Source: a virus
Virus record (IMG/VR): IMGVR_UViG_3300030116_000231
Location: 1 to 53,199 of that record
DNA: 53,199 bases
Strand: one strand, 5' to 3'
A program made the position numbers and the translations under genes. The number at the start of each line of letters is the position of its first letter. The stretch's first letter is position 1. Shown piece by piece: positions 40,289-48,991 of this stretch. The notes beneath the pieces were generated by a model that did not search any database, was not told the DNA's origin, and saw only the letters and a list, made by a program, of their open reading frames with translations.

Positions 40289-41378
40289 TAGAAGACTGAG
40301 CAAGTGTAAGACTGCTCTTGTGCTTGAGCATCCGTTCATTGGCAATGTTGCTATGAACATGCCGTTCAAGCTGACTGAGGATGTACCGACTGCCGCCACT
40401 AACGGCAAGCAAGTCGTGTTTAATCCTAACTTTTGTGATGAGTTGAATGATGAGGAGCTAAAGTTCCTCATCGCTCATGAGTGTATGCATCCTATGATGG
40501 AGCATAACTTCCGCAGACAGAGTCGTGAACCACGCAAGTGGAATCAAGCCGCAGACTATGTCATCAACAAGCTGTTGTCAGATGAGGGCATCGGTAAGAT
40601 GCCTGACTGTGGCCTGTTGAGTGACGACATCTATGATGCAGGTGGCGGTACTAGTGATGGTATCTACAAGATTCTACCAGACACACCAGAGGGTACAGAT
40701 GACCCACTTGATGACTGTCAAGATGGCGAGGGTTCACCTGCTGAACTAGAACAGCAAGCGGCAGAATGGAAAGTCAAGGTTGCTCAAGCGGCTCAAGCCG
40801 CCAAGATGATGGGCAAGATGAGTGCAGGACTAGAGCGTCTGGTCGATGAGATACTGCAACCCAAAGTAAACTGGGCTGAAGTGATGACTAACTTTCTCGT
40901 CAAGAAGCGTACCAATGACCGCACCTTTTCAAGACCTAATCGTAGGTTCATACAGCAAGGATTGTATCTGCCTAGTATAACTGGCGAAGCACTAGGTGAG
41001 GTAGCCTTCTGTGTCGATTGCTCTGGCTCTATTGGGCAAGAGGAACTCAACCAGTATGCGGCAGAGATAATCAAAGTCCATGAGGATCTGCATCCTGAGA
41101 AGATACATGTTCTCTACTTTGACTCTGAGGTATCACACTATGACATGTATGAGCAGAACGAATCACCTGTAATCCAACCACATGGAGGTGGTGGTACTGC
41201 GTTCAGTCCTTGCTTTCGATACATGCAAGAGCATGACATCAACCCTGTTGCTTGTGTGTTCCTGACTGACCTGTACTGCGACGACTTTGGTGATACACCA
41301 GACTATCCTGTACTGTGGATTTCAACCACTGATGAAGACCAAGTGCCGTTTGGCGAAGTAGTAAAGATGGAGGTATAA
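40278..41378 (+). CDS. Zincin-like metallopeptidase/VWA protein (366 aa), DUF2201-type
   Basis: The N-terminal domain has HECMH (residues 67-71) followed by PMMEH, a zinc peptidase motif with an extra His at 76. The C-terminal VWA-like domain has DCSGS (247-251) plus Thr307 in GGGGTAF and Asp331, which together form a full metal-ion-dependent adhesion site. This two-domain layout is the DUF2201 type. I chose ATG 40278, with GGGAG upstream; the frame to 40185 only overlaps the previous gene further. It forms a cassette with MoxR and DUF3150. Confidence 0.87.
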   Translation: MEISRRLSKCKTALVLEHPFIGNVAMNMPFKLTEDVPTAATNGKQVVFNPNFCDELNDEELKFLIAHECMHPMMEHNFRRQSREPRKWNQAADYVINKLLSDEGIGKMPDCGLLSDDIYDAGGGTSDGIYKILPDTPEGTDDPLDDCQDGEGSPAELEQQAAEWKVKVAQAAQAAKMMGKMSAGLERLVDEILQPKVNWAEVMTNFLVKKRTNDRTFSRPNRRFIQQGLYLPSITGEALGEVAFCVDCSGSIGQEELNQYAAEIIKVHEDLHPEKIHVLYFDSEVSHYDMYEQNESPVIQPHGGGGTAFSPCFRYMQEHDINPVACVFLTDLYCDDFGDTPDYPVLWISTTDEDQVPFGEVVKMEV

Positions 41379-41382
41379 TACT

Positions 41383-42060
41383 ATGGCTACTGTAAGATTT
41401 TCCGATTCACTATGTGAAGACATCCGTAAGAACGCGAGGGCTATGTTTACCAAAGCCATTGACGAGGCTAAGGCGGATGTACCTGCACACTGGGCTGATA
41501 AAATGTATCAGTCCTTTTTCCCTTCCGATGTTATCTCTAAGTTCAATGCGTTGCCTGACTATGCAATGAAGACAGAGTCAGTACTAGCATTTGGTGGGTT
41601 CTTCAATGCACCAGAGGATGTATTTCAGACCGCTGAGTTTTCTAGTAAAGCCTATGAGTGCGACGATATACAGCTAGAGTTTAGCAAGCCTATGCGTTGG
41701 CCTTTCAACTTCAATGCAGAAGTGACAGGTTACAAATCAGAGTGGCGGTCTAACAAGGCTGACTTTACTGACAGCCGTTGGGATTGGCTCAAGCCTGAGT
41801 TCAAAGAGTATGTTCGTAAGATATTCGAAGTGGAAGCTAAGCAAGCGAAGTTTCTAGAGGGTATCAACACACTCATGAAAACATATTCTACGTTGGCTCC
41901 TGCACTGAAGGCTTTCCCTGCACTGTGGGACTTGGTTCCTGACGAAGCTAAGGAACGTCACAAGAAGATAGTAGAGCGCAAGAAAGCTGAGGTAGATGTC
42001 GATAGCATGGACATCAAGGGCATGACTGCGGCAGTAACATTTTCCAAACTAACACGATAA
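41383..42060 (+). CDS. Unknown protein (225 aa), possibly Nmad5-like
   Basis: The layout (SDSLCEDIRKNARAMFTKAI at the N-terminus, a middle with FNALPDYAMKTESVLAFGG, and a C-terminal MKTYSTLAPALKAFPALWDLV) resembles phage proteins placed in a nucleotide-modification-associated group, but the match is weak and no modification enzyme is seen nearby. It lies 4 nt after the VWA gene, so a link to that cassette is also possible. Confidence 0.6.
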   Translation: MATVRFSDSLCEDIRKNARAMFTKAIDEAKADVPAHWADKMYQSFFPSDVISKFNALPDYAMKTESVLAFGGFFNAPEDVFQTAEFSSKAYECDDIQLEFSKPMRWPFNFNAEVTGYKSEWRSNKADFTDSRWDWLKPEFKEYVRKIFEVEAKQAKFLEGINTLMKTYSTLAPALKAFPALWDLVPDEAKERHKKIVERKKAEVDVDSMDIKGMTAAVTFSKLTR

Positions 42061-42070
42061 GGAGGTACAT

Positions 42071-42994
42071 ATGAGTAGTTGGTTAGAGATAACACCTAAA
42101 GGTGTAGACAGCTATGAGAAAGCCGAGAGGCTATGGTCAAGGGTGCGTAGCCCACATAAGGGCAAGCCTATCACTGGTTGGTTGCGTATGTTCAAGGAGG
42201 GTAACGGCACATTTGTATTCAAGTTGCAGAGTTACTCTGATACGCCAGACCTATGTCGGCTGACGCCTGACAACAAGTTGACGTTCGTTGCCGAGGAAAG
42301 CACCTTCAGATCTCATTCCCAAACGCTAGTGTCGTCACTACACAGGTGGCTACCACTTACTACTGTGCGCCATAAAACAGGTCTCTATCGCATTGCAGGT
42401 ACAGACATCATTCAGAAGAAGATGCAAAAGCTGTACGAAGCTAGTGAAAAAGGTATGGCTCCAGAGGGTTCGTCAGTACACTATTGGGAGATGTATCAAC
42501 ACTACATGCCAGTGATGCGAGCAGAAGCATACTACTTCCAAGGCATCGAGTTCGATATGATAAGCGGTGAGTGTCTCAATCCACAGCCAGATGTAAGACT
42601 AGTCGAGATACCAGAGGAACGTAAGAAGTGGCGCAGAGCATTGGGTGCTTTCAAGAAAGGTATCAAAGCTCGTGTCAGAGTTCATGCTTTCGATGGTATC
42701 ATTGACCAGATGTGGGAAGAACGTCAGGCACAGAAGAACCGATGGGATTGGCAACAACCACAGTGGGATTCAAACCAGTGGCTAGACTTACTCGAAAGAT
42801 GCATACGTCAGAACGAGTTCCCACCTGAGTTACTCAAAGGTCTAGCACAGACTACGACAGATGGTTACTACATGAGCCGTAAACCTGAAGGTAGTCATAT
42901 ACTCAAAGCACTAGAGCATGTATGTAATGGGCAGAGTATTGCACTGCGTAGGAGATTCGGTGTGTTTGAGGACGAACTGCAACCAGTTTCATAG
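42071..42994 (+). CDS. Unknown protein (307 aa)
   Basis: I do not recognise a family. It has mixed alpha/beta character, Trp-rich (NRWDWQQPQWDSNQWLDLLE at about 235-255), with several Arg/Lys clusters such as KKWRRALGAFKKGIKARVRV. GGAGGT precedes the ATG, 10 nt past the previous stop. It is part of the same operon as the MoxR cassette. Confidence 0.68.
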   Translation: MSSWLEITPKGVDSYEKAERLWSRVRSPHKGKPITGWLRMFKEGNGTFVFKLQSYSDTPDLCRLTPDNKLTFVAEESTFRSHSQTLVSSLHRWLPLTTVRHKTGLYRIAGTDIIQKKMQKLYEASEKGMAPEGSSVHYWEMYQHYMPVMRAEAYYFQGIEFDMISGECLNPQPDVRLVEIPEERKKWRRALGAFKKGIKARVRVHAFDGIIDQMWEERQAQKNRWDWQQPQWDSNQWLDLLERCIRQNEFPPELLKGLAQTTTDGYYMSRKPEGSHILKALEHVCNGQSIALRRRFGVFEDELQPVS

Positions 42995-43002
42995 AGGAGT
43001 GA

Positions 43003-43212
43003 ATGGAGCTAACCAAAGCAACACATCCAGAGTGTCCTGCTTGTGGTAAAATCACAAGGCATAACCATTGGGGTAGAGGGCCGTTTAAATATCTTAGGTC
43101 TGTTAGTGTACGCCAGTGTGTGAATAAGGACTGTAAGAAATATAATAGTGTGTTGCTTTGGTATCCATTTAGAGGATGGTTACATTTCAATGTTGCTTGG
43201 AGAGAGAAATGA
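43003..43212 (+). CDS. Zinc-ribbon protein (69 aa)
   Basis: CPACG near the N-terminus and CVNKDCKK in the middle provide four Cys of a ribbon-like fold, between them KITRHNHWGRGPFKYLR. GAGGAG immediately precedes the ATG at 43003. It overlaps the next gene in ATGA. Possible nucleic acid binding. Confidence 0.65.
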   Translation: MELTKATHPECPACGKITRHNHWGRGPFKYLRSVSVRQCVNKDCKKYNSVLLWYPFRGWLHFNVAWREK

Positions 43213-43448
43213 TTGAATACTTTACAGCACTTGTAATAGCATACAGTGTGCAAGATTATAATATCGAAACAGTTGCATGGTTTGAGAGTGAAAAACACTG
43301 CATGGAAGCTATGCAAAGTAGAAGTGTAGATAGTTTTTATAACTATCTTTATGATTTATATGGCAATGACATTTCAATGTGGTGCGATGTATCCACTACT
43401 AGAGCGAAAATAATAAAGCCAAAGAGTAGACCAGAGGTAATAGAATGA
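43209..43448 (+). CDS. Small unknown protein (79 aa)
   Basis: Starts at the ATGA overlap (43209) and ends in the ATGA overlap with the HslV-like gene. The N-terminus MIEYFTALVIAYSVQDYN is hydrophobic, and the rest is acidic/aromatic with two Cys. Translational coupling on both sides suggests a link to the neighbouring zinc-ribbon and HslV-like proteins. Confidence 0.6.
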   Translation: MIEYFTALVIAYSVQDYNIETVAWFESEKHCMEAMQSRSVDSFYNYLYDLYGNDISMWCDVSTTRAKIIKPKSRPEVIE

Positions 43449-43936
43449 CAGTTGTAGTATGGGATGGAAAGACCTTAGCCACTGATAGACAGGCCAATGA
43501 TGGCTCTATGAAGTGGGAGGCAGAGAAGGCTTGGTATGTAACCCATAAAGAAAAGAAAGACATGAAGGGTTCGGAACTAGGATGGGTGTATGTGAACAGA
43601 CACTCTATCGTATCAGGCGTAGGAGTATTGGGCAGTATACTAAAAATGCGAGATTGGTTTGTAAGTGGTGCTGACCCCGCCGCGCTAGACGTACAGCCTA
43701 ACACAGCAGAACTTATTGTCGTGTCTAAAAAAGGTCTGTCCGTCTGGTCAACTAACGGAACATCCGTAGAGCTATCAGCACCTATGGCTTTCGGAGAAGG
43801 TAGAGAATATGCGCTTGGCGCAATGGCAATGGGAGCGACAGCCTCTGAAGCTGTGCAAATTGCTAACGAATATTCTTTACATTGTGGTAAAGGTGTATCA
43901 TGTTATACCTTACAAGGGAGTAAGGTTGTAGTATAG
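43445..43936 (+). CDS. HslV/proteasome beta-like Ntn hydrolase (163 aa)
   Basis: The mature protein would start at Thr2 after Met removal, the nucleophile position in HslV and proteasome beta subunits; TVVVWDGKTLATDRQAND parallels the family's first strands. Lys28 could be the conserved active-site Lys. The C-terminal half has MAFGEGREYALGAMAMGATA followed by SEAVQIANEYSLHCGKG, which strongly resembles the end of the family. Length (163) is near HslV (~175). No HslU-like unfoldase partner is obvious, but a MoxR ATPase lies in the same operon. Confidence 0.7.
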   Translation: MTVVVWDGKTLATDRQANDGSMKWEAEKAWYVTHKEKKDMKGSELGWVYVNRHSIVSGVGVLGSILKMRDWFVSGADPAALDVQPNTAELIVVSKKGLSVWSTNGTSVELSAPMAFGEGREYALGAMAMGATASEAVQIANEYSLHCGKGVSCYTLQGSKVVV

Positions 43937-43945
43937 GAGGAAGTA

Positions 43946-44506
43946 ATGGCTAGACGTAAGAAGTCTAAGAAGGAAAAGGTATGGGCTTACCTGTTGAAGA
44001 ACAAATTAGCCACAGCTAAGGAAGTAGCTAAAGCTACAGGTGTTTCGTATACCTATGTTAATAAACTAATGAACAGCATAGGCACACCAAAGGAAATATT
44101 CCAACAAGAGGAAGAAGAGTTCTCAATAGATGAGATGCTTGAACCTAATCAGGGCGAAGGATTTCCTAAACCTATGGGTAGGGCTGAGATCCTACAGGAG
44201 GCAACACGCCTGACAACAGATGCTCGTGAGAAAACACACGGCACTATGGCCGATAACCTCGGCTGTATTGCTGACTTGTGGAACGCATACCTCAAGGGTA
44301 GATGGCACAACCTAACTGGCAGTGATGTTGCCCTGATGATGACACTAGTCAAAGTGTCTCGTGCTAAAAACAATCCATGTCATGCAGACAACTGGGTCGA
44401 TGGCGCAGGTTATATGGCTTGCGGTGGAGAGATTGGTACAGAGAATGTTGAGTTCGCAGACCTGACCAATGAAAAGATACCACTGGCAGAAGGTCAGGGT
44501 CTGTAA
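43946..44506 (+). CDS. HTH plus DUF6378-like protein (186 aa)
   Basis: Residues 1-50 form a basic winged-helix-like segment (KEKVWAYLLKNKLATAKEVA followed by KATGVSYTYVNKLM). Residues 75-170 carry the DUF6378-type pattern RAEILQEATRLTTDAREKTH, then DVALMMTLVKVSRAKNNP and WVDGAGYMACGGE. DUF6378 proteins are common near phage replication genes and are all-helical; function is not established. GGAGG precedes the ATG. The fusion to a DNA-binding domain is noteworthy. Confidence 0.75.
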   Translation: MARRKKSKKEKVWAYLLKNKLATAKEVAKATGVSYTYVNKLMNSIGTPKEIFQQEEEEFSIDEMLEPNQGEGFPKPMGRAEILQEATRLTTDAREKTHGTMADNLGCIADLWNAYLKGRWHNLTGSDVALMMTLVKVSRAKNNPCHADNWVDGAGYMACGGEIGTENVEFADLTNEKIPLAEGQGL

Positions 44507-44507
44507 C

Positions 44508-46382
44508 ATGGACATCGTCACCATTGATTTTGAAACCTATTACGATAGGGAGTATTCGTTGTCGAAGATGACAACGGAAGCCTATGTTCGTGACCCTCGC
44601 TTTGAGGTGATAGGTGTATGCGTCAAGGTGAACGACTTCCCTACTGATTGGTACAGCGGTGATAATGTGGGCAAGTTTCTCAACTCGTTAGACTATTCTG
44701 ACAAGGCGATACTTGCTCACAACACTGCGTTTGATGGGGCTATCTTGTCATGGCACTATGGAATCAAGCCTAAGTTCTGGCTCGACACCATGTCTATGGC
44801 AAGACCCCTGCACAACGCTACAGTAGGCGGCTCATTGAAAGCACTAGCTTCTCATTACAAACTAGGTGAGAAGGGCGATGAGGTGTTTAATAATCTGGGC
44901 CGTCACAGGAAGGACTTCACACCAGAACAACTTGACAGGTATGCTGCGTACTGCATCAAGGACGTAGACCTGACGTATCAACTATTCCAAAAACTAAAGG
45001 TGGGCTTTCCTGTGTCTGAGCTAATGGTCATTGACCAGACGCTACGGATGTATACCCAACCTGTTATACAACTTGACACGGATGTGCTTGCACAGCACTT
45101 GGAGAAGGTAAAGGCAGACAAGCGAAAGCTGATTGAGGACTTGTCACTCAAAGGATTGAGTGAGGACAAGGTAAAGAAAGCCCTTATGTCCAACCAGATA
45201 TTCGCCAAGCTACTGACTACAGTAGGCGTTGAACCCCCCATGAAAACAAGTCTACGCACAGGTAAAGAAACATATGCCTTTGCTAAGACAGACAAGGAGT
45301 TCACTGCTTTACTTGACCATCCAGACCCACGAGTTCAGAACCTAGTGGCGGCAAGGCTTGGTACTAAATCCACCATTGAAGAGACACGCACTGAGAACCT
45401 GATGAAGGTGGCTGAGCGTGGCGCATTACCTATCATGCTTAATTATTATGGCGCACATACAGGTAGGTTTAGCGGTGGAGATAAACTTAACTTACAGAAC
45501 CTACCACGCAACGGAGCAATACGAAGCGCACTGACTGCACCCATAGGAGAGATACTAGTAGCATGTGATTCGTCACAGATAGAAGCTCGTATGGTTGCTT
45601 ACATCGCAGGTCAACATGATCTAGTGCAAGCCTTTAGAGAAGGGCGTGATGTGTACAGTGAGTTCGCATCTGAGGTCTATGGTAAGAAGGTAACTAAGGC
45701 TGACAAGATTGAGCGGTTCGTTGGCAAGACCTGTATACTTGGGTTAGGTTATGGTATGGGGCATGTTAAGTTCCGTAACACGCTTGCGCTTGGGCAGGGA
45801 GGAATCTCTGTTGATATAGATGAGAACGAAGCACAGCGTATCGTAAGACTATACCGACAGAAGAACCACAAGATTGTATCCCTATGGAATAAATGCGGTC
45901 ATGCCCTGACGACTATGGTCGCAGGAGGAAGCGGTAACATTACAGACCTACTGCCCTTTGACAGCAACGGCATCATCCTACCGAGTGGCTTACGCATACA
46001 ATATAATGCGCTACGCCAGACACCAGATGGCTTTGAGTATATCGCAGACGCACGAACCTATAAGAAACTAGTGAAAGCTAGAGTGACTACAGGCGAGGAG
46101 ATAACGATAGACTGGACGCGTATCTACGGTGGGAAGGTAACAGAGAACGTAGTCCAAGCACTAGCTAGGATTGTGGTCGCAGAACAAATGGCATCTATCG
46201 GACAGTCATACCACGTTGCATTTCAGGTACATGATGAGATCATTATCAGCTGCCTGGAAGAAGAGAAGACACACGCACAGGAACTTGTTGAGAGGAGAAT
46301 GTCTACTCCTCCCCGCTGGGCACAGGATTTACCTGTTGCTTGCGAGTCAGGCGTAGGTTATAACTATGGTGATGCTAAGTAA
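44508..46382 (+). CDS. Family A DNA polymerase with 3'-5' exonuclease (624 aa)
   Basis: Replicative polymerase. Exonuclease motif I is DFETYYD (from residue 7). Polymerase motif A is CDSSQIEARMV, motif B is RFVGKTCILGLGYG (403-416) and motif C is VHDEI. Aligned to the O-helix of E. coli Pol I, Leu411 stands at the Phe762 position. No 5' nuclease domain is present. The ATG at 44508 lies one base after the previous stop; the longer frame from 44469 would overlap that gene. It heads the nuclease-helicase group of the replication operon. Confidence 0.95.
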   Translation: MDIVTIDFETYYDREYSLSKMTTEAYVRDPRFEVIGVCVKVNDFPTDWYSGDNVGKFLNSLDYSDKAILAHNTAFDGAILSWHYGIKPKFWLDTMSMARPLHNATVGGSLKALASHYKLGEKGDEVFNNLGRHRKDFTPEQLDRYAAYCIKDVDLTYQLFQKLKVGFPVSELMVIDQTLRMYTQPVIQLDTDVLAQHLEKVKADKRKLIEDLSLKGLSEDKVKKALMSNQIFAKLLTTVGVEPPMKTSLRTGKETYAFAKTDKEFTALLDHPDPRVQNLVAARLGTKSTIEETRTENLMKVAERGALPIMLNYYGAHTGRFSGGDKLNLQNLPRNGAIRSALTAPIGEILVACDSSQIEARMVAYIAGQHDLVQAFREGRDVYSEFASEVYGKKVTKADKIERFVGKTCILGLGYGMGHVKFRNTLALGQGGISVDIDENEAQRIVRLYRQKNHKIVSLWNKCGHALTTMVAGGSGNITDLLPFDSNGIILPSGLRIQYNALRQTPDGFEYIADARTYKKLVKARVTTGEEITIDWTRIYGGKVTENVVQALARIVVAEQMASIGQSYHVAFQVHDEIIISCLEEEKTHAQELVERRMSTPPRWAQDLPVACESGVGYNYGDAK

Positions 46383-46436
46383 ACTTTACCGTGGGTGGCG
46401 AATACCGCCTTCACGGTGCAACCCTATGGAGTTTTG

Positions 46437-47096
46437 ATGCAGATAGCACATTCTTTTTCAGCAATTAAGATGTATGAGAACTGTCCTAAACGATACTACC
46501 ACCAGAGAGTAACGAAGGAAGTCCAAGATACAGGCGGTGAAGCAAGTCGATACGGTGAACGCATCCATGAGTTTCTGGAACAGCGTCTTGTGAACGACAC
46601 AGCCTTGCCGCAGGAGGCTGAGAAGTACGAGGTGCTTTGTCAAACCATTGAGAAGATGGCAAGAGGTGGAGAGCTACACGCAGAGCGACAGCTGACACTG
46701 ACGGAGAACCTTACACCAACAAGTTGGTTTGCGAATGACGCATGGTTCAGATCCATACTCGATGTTTTGATTATTAAAGAAGACACAGCAATAGTAATTG
46801 ATTGGAAAACAGGTAAGCGTAGACCAGACTTTACACAGCTTGAGATGTTCGCACTACAAGTGTGGAAGCATTTCCCTGAGATTGTGCGAATCAAGACCAC
46901 GTTCGTATGGCTCAAAGAGATGAAGATGGACACCGAAGAATACAGTCGAGAGCAATCAGACGAGATGTGGCAAAACTTACTGGGGCGTATCAATAGGATA
47001 TACGAATCAGTTGAGCATAAGAACTGGCCTGCTAAACCGAGTGGTCTATGTAGGTTCTGTCCTGCTCAAAGTTTGTGTGAGTATGCACAGATATAA
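46437..47096 (+). CDS. Cas4/RecB-like PD-(D/E)XK nuclease with Fe-S cysteines (219 aa)
   Basis: It begins with HSFSAIKMYENCPKRYYH, typical of the RecB/Cas4 family. The nuclease core is VLIIKED followed by IDWKTGK (Asp122, Lys124), with Gln in TQLEMFAL. Cys16, Cys205, Cys208 and Cys214 (C, then C-x2-C-x5-C) match the 4Fe-4S cluster ligands of AddB/Cas4 proteins. I chose ATG 46437, with GGAG 5 nt upstream, over the GTG at 46395. Probably a DNA end-processing exonuclease for replication or recombination. Confidence 0.88.
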   Translation: MQIAHSFSAIKMYENCPKRYYHQRVTKEVQDTGGEASRYGERIHEFLEQRLVNDTALPQEAEKYEVLCQTIEKMARGGELHAERQLTLTENLTPTSWFANDAWFRSILDVLIIKEDTAIVIDWKTGKRRPDFTQLEMFALQVWKHFPEIVRIKTTFVWLKEMKMDTEEYSREQSDEMWQNLLGRINRIYESVEHKNWPAKPSGLCRFCPAQSLCEYAQI

Positions 47097-47116
47097 CTTG
47101 ACAAGTATGTAATCTT

Positions 47117-47443
47117 ATGGCATCTACACCAGAGGGTAAAATAAAACGTAAACTTGACAAGATGTTAAAGGAAGAAGGCATCTGGTATTACAACCCCCAA
47201 GCAGGGCCGTTTGGTAGGGCAGGTATACCTGACAAGGTTGCGATAGTGAGTGGACGATTTATAGGGATTGAGTGCAAGGCGGATAAGACAAAGAAACCTA
47301 CAGCACTACAAGTAAAAGCAATGAAGGAGATAGAGATGGCAGGGGGCAAATGCTTTCTCGTATATGACGAAGACACAATAGAGGAAGTTCGTCAGTACAT
47401 TAAGAGTAAACAAGACACGAGTTGGGTGGAGCTAGGATGTTAG
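47117..47443 (+). CDS. VRR-NUC domain nuclease (108 aa)
   Basis: The compact VRR-NUC fold is seen as GRAGIPDKVAIVSGRFIGIE followed by CKAD (G-x-PD, then ExK) and a C-terminal Q-x-K helix ahead of FLVYDED. Such stand-alone nucleases act on branched or flap DNA and are commonly placed beside SNF2 helicases in phages, as here: its stop overlaps the helicase ATG by 7 nt. A palindromic ACTTGACAAGT sits about 10 nt upstream of the start. Confidence 0.9.
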   Translation: MASTPEGKIKRKLDKMLKEEGIWYYNPQAGPFGRAGIPDKVAIVSGRFIGIECKADKTKKPTALQVKAMKEIEMAGGKCFLVYDEDTIEEVRQYIKSKQDTSWVELGC

Positions 47444-48987
47444 TAGTAGAGCAAGCAAAGGCTCTAGCACTAAACCTTACAAACCCAAACCGAGTGTTAG
47501 AGACAATACCAACAGCGAAGGTACTTAACTTCAAAGGTAAAGACCTAGTGGTGACACCGCATGGTCAAGACGAAGTAAAGGTACTACGCAATCTAGGCAT
47601 CAAAGCACCTGCACCTATCCTGTATTACTACGATTGGGTAGGTCAGTTTACACCGTATGAACACCAGAAGATGACTGCTGCCTTTCTAACTATGAACCAG
47701 AAGGCACTGGTGCTTAACGAGATTGGTACTGGTAAGACACAGTCTGCACTATGGGCGGCTGACTACCTTATGAAAACAGGTGCTATTAAGAAGGTGCTGA
47801 TTATATCACCGCTGTCCACACTGGAACGTGTGTGGGGTGACGGTATCTTTATGGGCTTCCCTGAGCGTAAGCATGTAACCTTACATGGTACTGCGGCTAA
47901 ACGGAAGAAGCTACTACATGTAGATGCTGACTTCTTTATCATTAACCACGATGGCTTCCCTATCGTATCCGAGGAAACCGTTGGTATGTTTGACTTAGTG
48001 ATAGTTGATGAGGCCGCTGTCTATCGCAATCCATCTACAAACAGATTCAAGATCTTGAGGAAGTGGATGGGCAAGAACACAGGAACACGTTTGTGGTTGA
48101 TGACAGGTACACCCACGCCGAATGACCCAACAGATGCTTGGGCGTTATCTAAGTTGGTAGACAGTCCATACAGCACCAAGACATACACTGCGTTCAGAGA
48201 ACAGGTGATGATGAAGATTGGTCAGTGGAAGTGGATACCAAGACCAGAGTCAGTGGACACTGTAAAACATATTCTGCAACCTGCTGTTAGGTACACAAGA
48301 GACGAGTGCTTTGACCTACCTGACACAGTATTCCAGACGCGTAAGGTCGATCTAACAAAGGAACAGAAAGACCATTACACAAAGATGCTCCGTCATTTCG
48401 TAGTCGAGATGGCAGAGGAAGGCACTATCACCGCTGTCAATGAGGCGGTCAAGTTACAGAAACTTGTTCAGATAGCTTGTGGCGTAGCCTATGGGGATGA
48501 TGGTCGCCACATTGAATTGGATTGTTCCCCAAGAGTGAAACTAGTAGAGGAGGTAATAGATGAAGTAGGAGGTAAAGTTATTGTATTCGTACCTTTGACA
48601 GGTACGCTACGCATGTTGGAGCGAGAGCTAGGAAAGAAGTGGTCAGTCGGTGTAGTGAATGGCGAGGTATCTGCCAGACAGCGCAACGAGATATTCCACA
48701 ACTTTCAGAACGGCAAAGACCCACATGTATTGATTGCTCATCCTGCAACAATGGCTCATGGGCTAACCTTAACAGCTGCATCGACAGTGATTTGGTATGG
48801 GCCAGTAACAAGCAACGAACAATATGTTCAGGCGAATGGACGGATAGAGCGTATTGGTAAAAAACATGTATCAAACGTAGTTCACATTGAGAGTACCGAA
48901 GTAGAGTACCGCATGTATGAACGGCTCAAGAACAAGCAGAAACTACAGGGCTTGTTGCTTGATTTGATACAACAAGAAACGAGGTAA
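47437..48987 (+). CDS. SNF2-type DEAD/DEAH-like helicase (516 aa)
   Basis: Superfamily 2 motor. Motif I is NEIGTGKTQS (about 94-103), motif II VDEAA (190-194), motif III LMTGTPTPND, motif V/VI HGLTLTAASTVIWYG and QANGRIERIGK. I chose ATG 47437, with GGAG 5 nt upstream, over a TTG at 47422. It follows the VRR-NUC gene; this pair is a known phage recombination/replication-repair arrangement. It probably remodels DNA at forks or branched intermediates. Confidence 0.92.
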   Translation: MLVVEQAKALALNLTNPNRVLETIPTAKVLNFKGKDLVVTPHGQDEVKVLRNLGIKAPAPILYYYDWVGQFTPYEHQKMTAAFLTMNQKALVLNEIGTGKTQSALWAADYLMKTGAIKKVLIISPLSTLERVWGDGIFMGFPERKHVTLHGTAAKRKKLLHVDADFFIINHDGFPIVSEETVGMFDLVIVDEAAVYRNPSTNRFKILRKWMGKNTGTRLWLMTGTPTPNDPTDAWALSKLVDSPYSTKTYTAFREQVMMKIGQWKWIPRPESVDTVKHILQPAVRYTRDECFDLPDTVFQTRKVDLTKEQKDHYTKMLRHFVVEMAEEGTITAVNEAVKLQKLVQIACGVAYGDDGRHIELDCSPRVKLVEEVIDEVGGKVIVFVPLTGTLRMLERELGKKWSVGVVNGEVSARQRNEIFHNFQNGKDPHVLIAHPATMAHGLTLTAASTVIWYGPVTSNEQYVQANGRIERIGKKHVSNVVHIESTEVEYRMYERLKNKQKLQGLLLDLIQQETR

Positions 48988-48991
48988 CACT

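Noticed and set aside
46395-46436. GTG start at 46395 for the Cas4-like nuclease
   Set aside because: The ATG at 46437 has a GGAG site at proper spacing and begins right at the family's conserved N-terminal motif.
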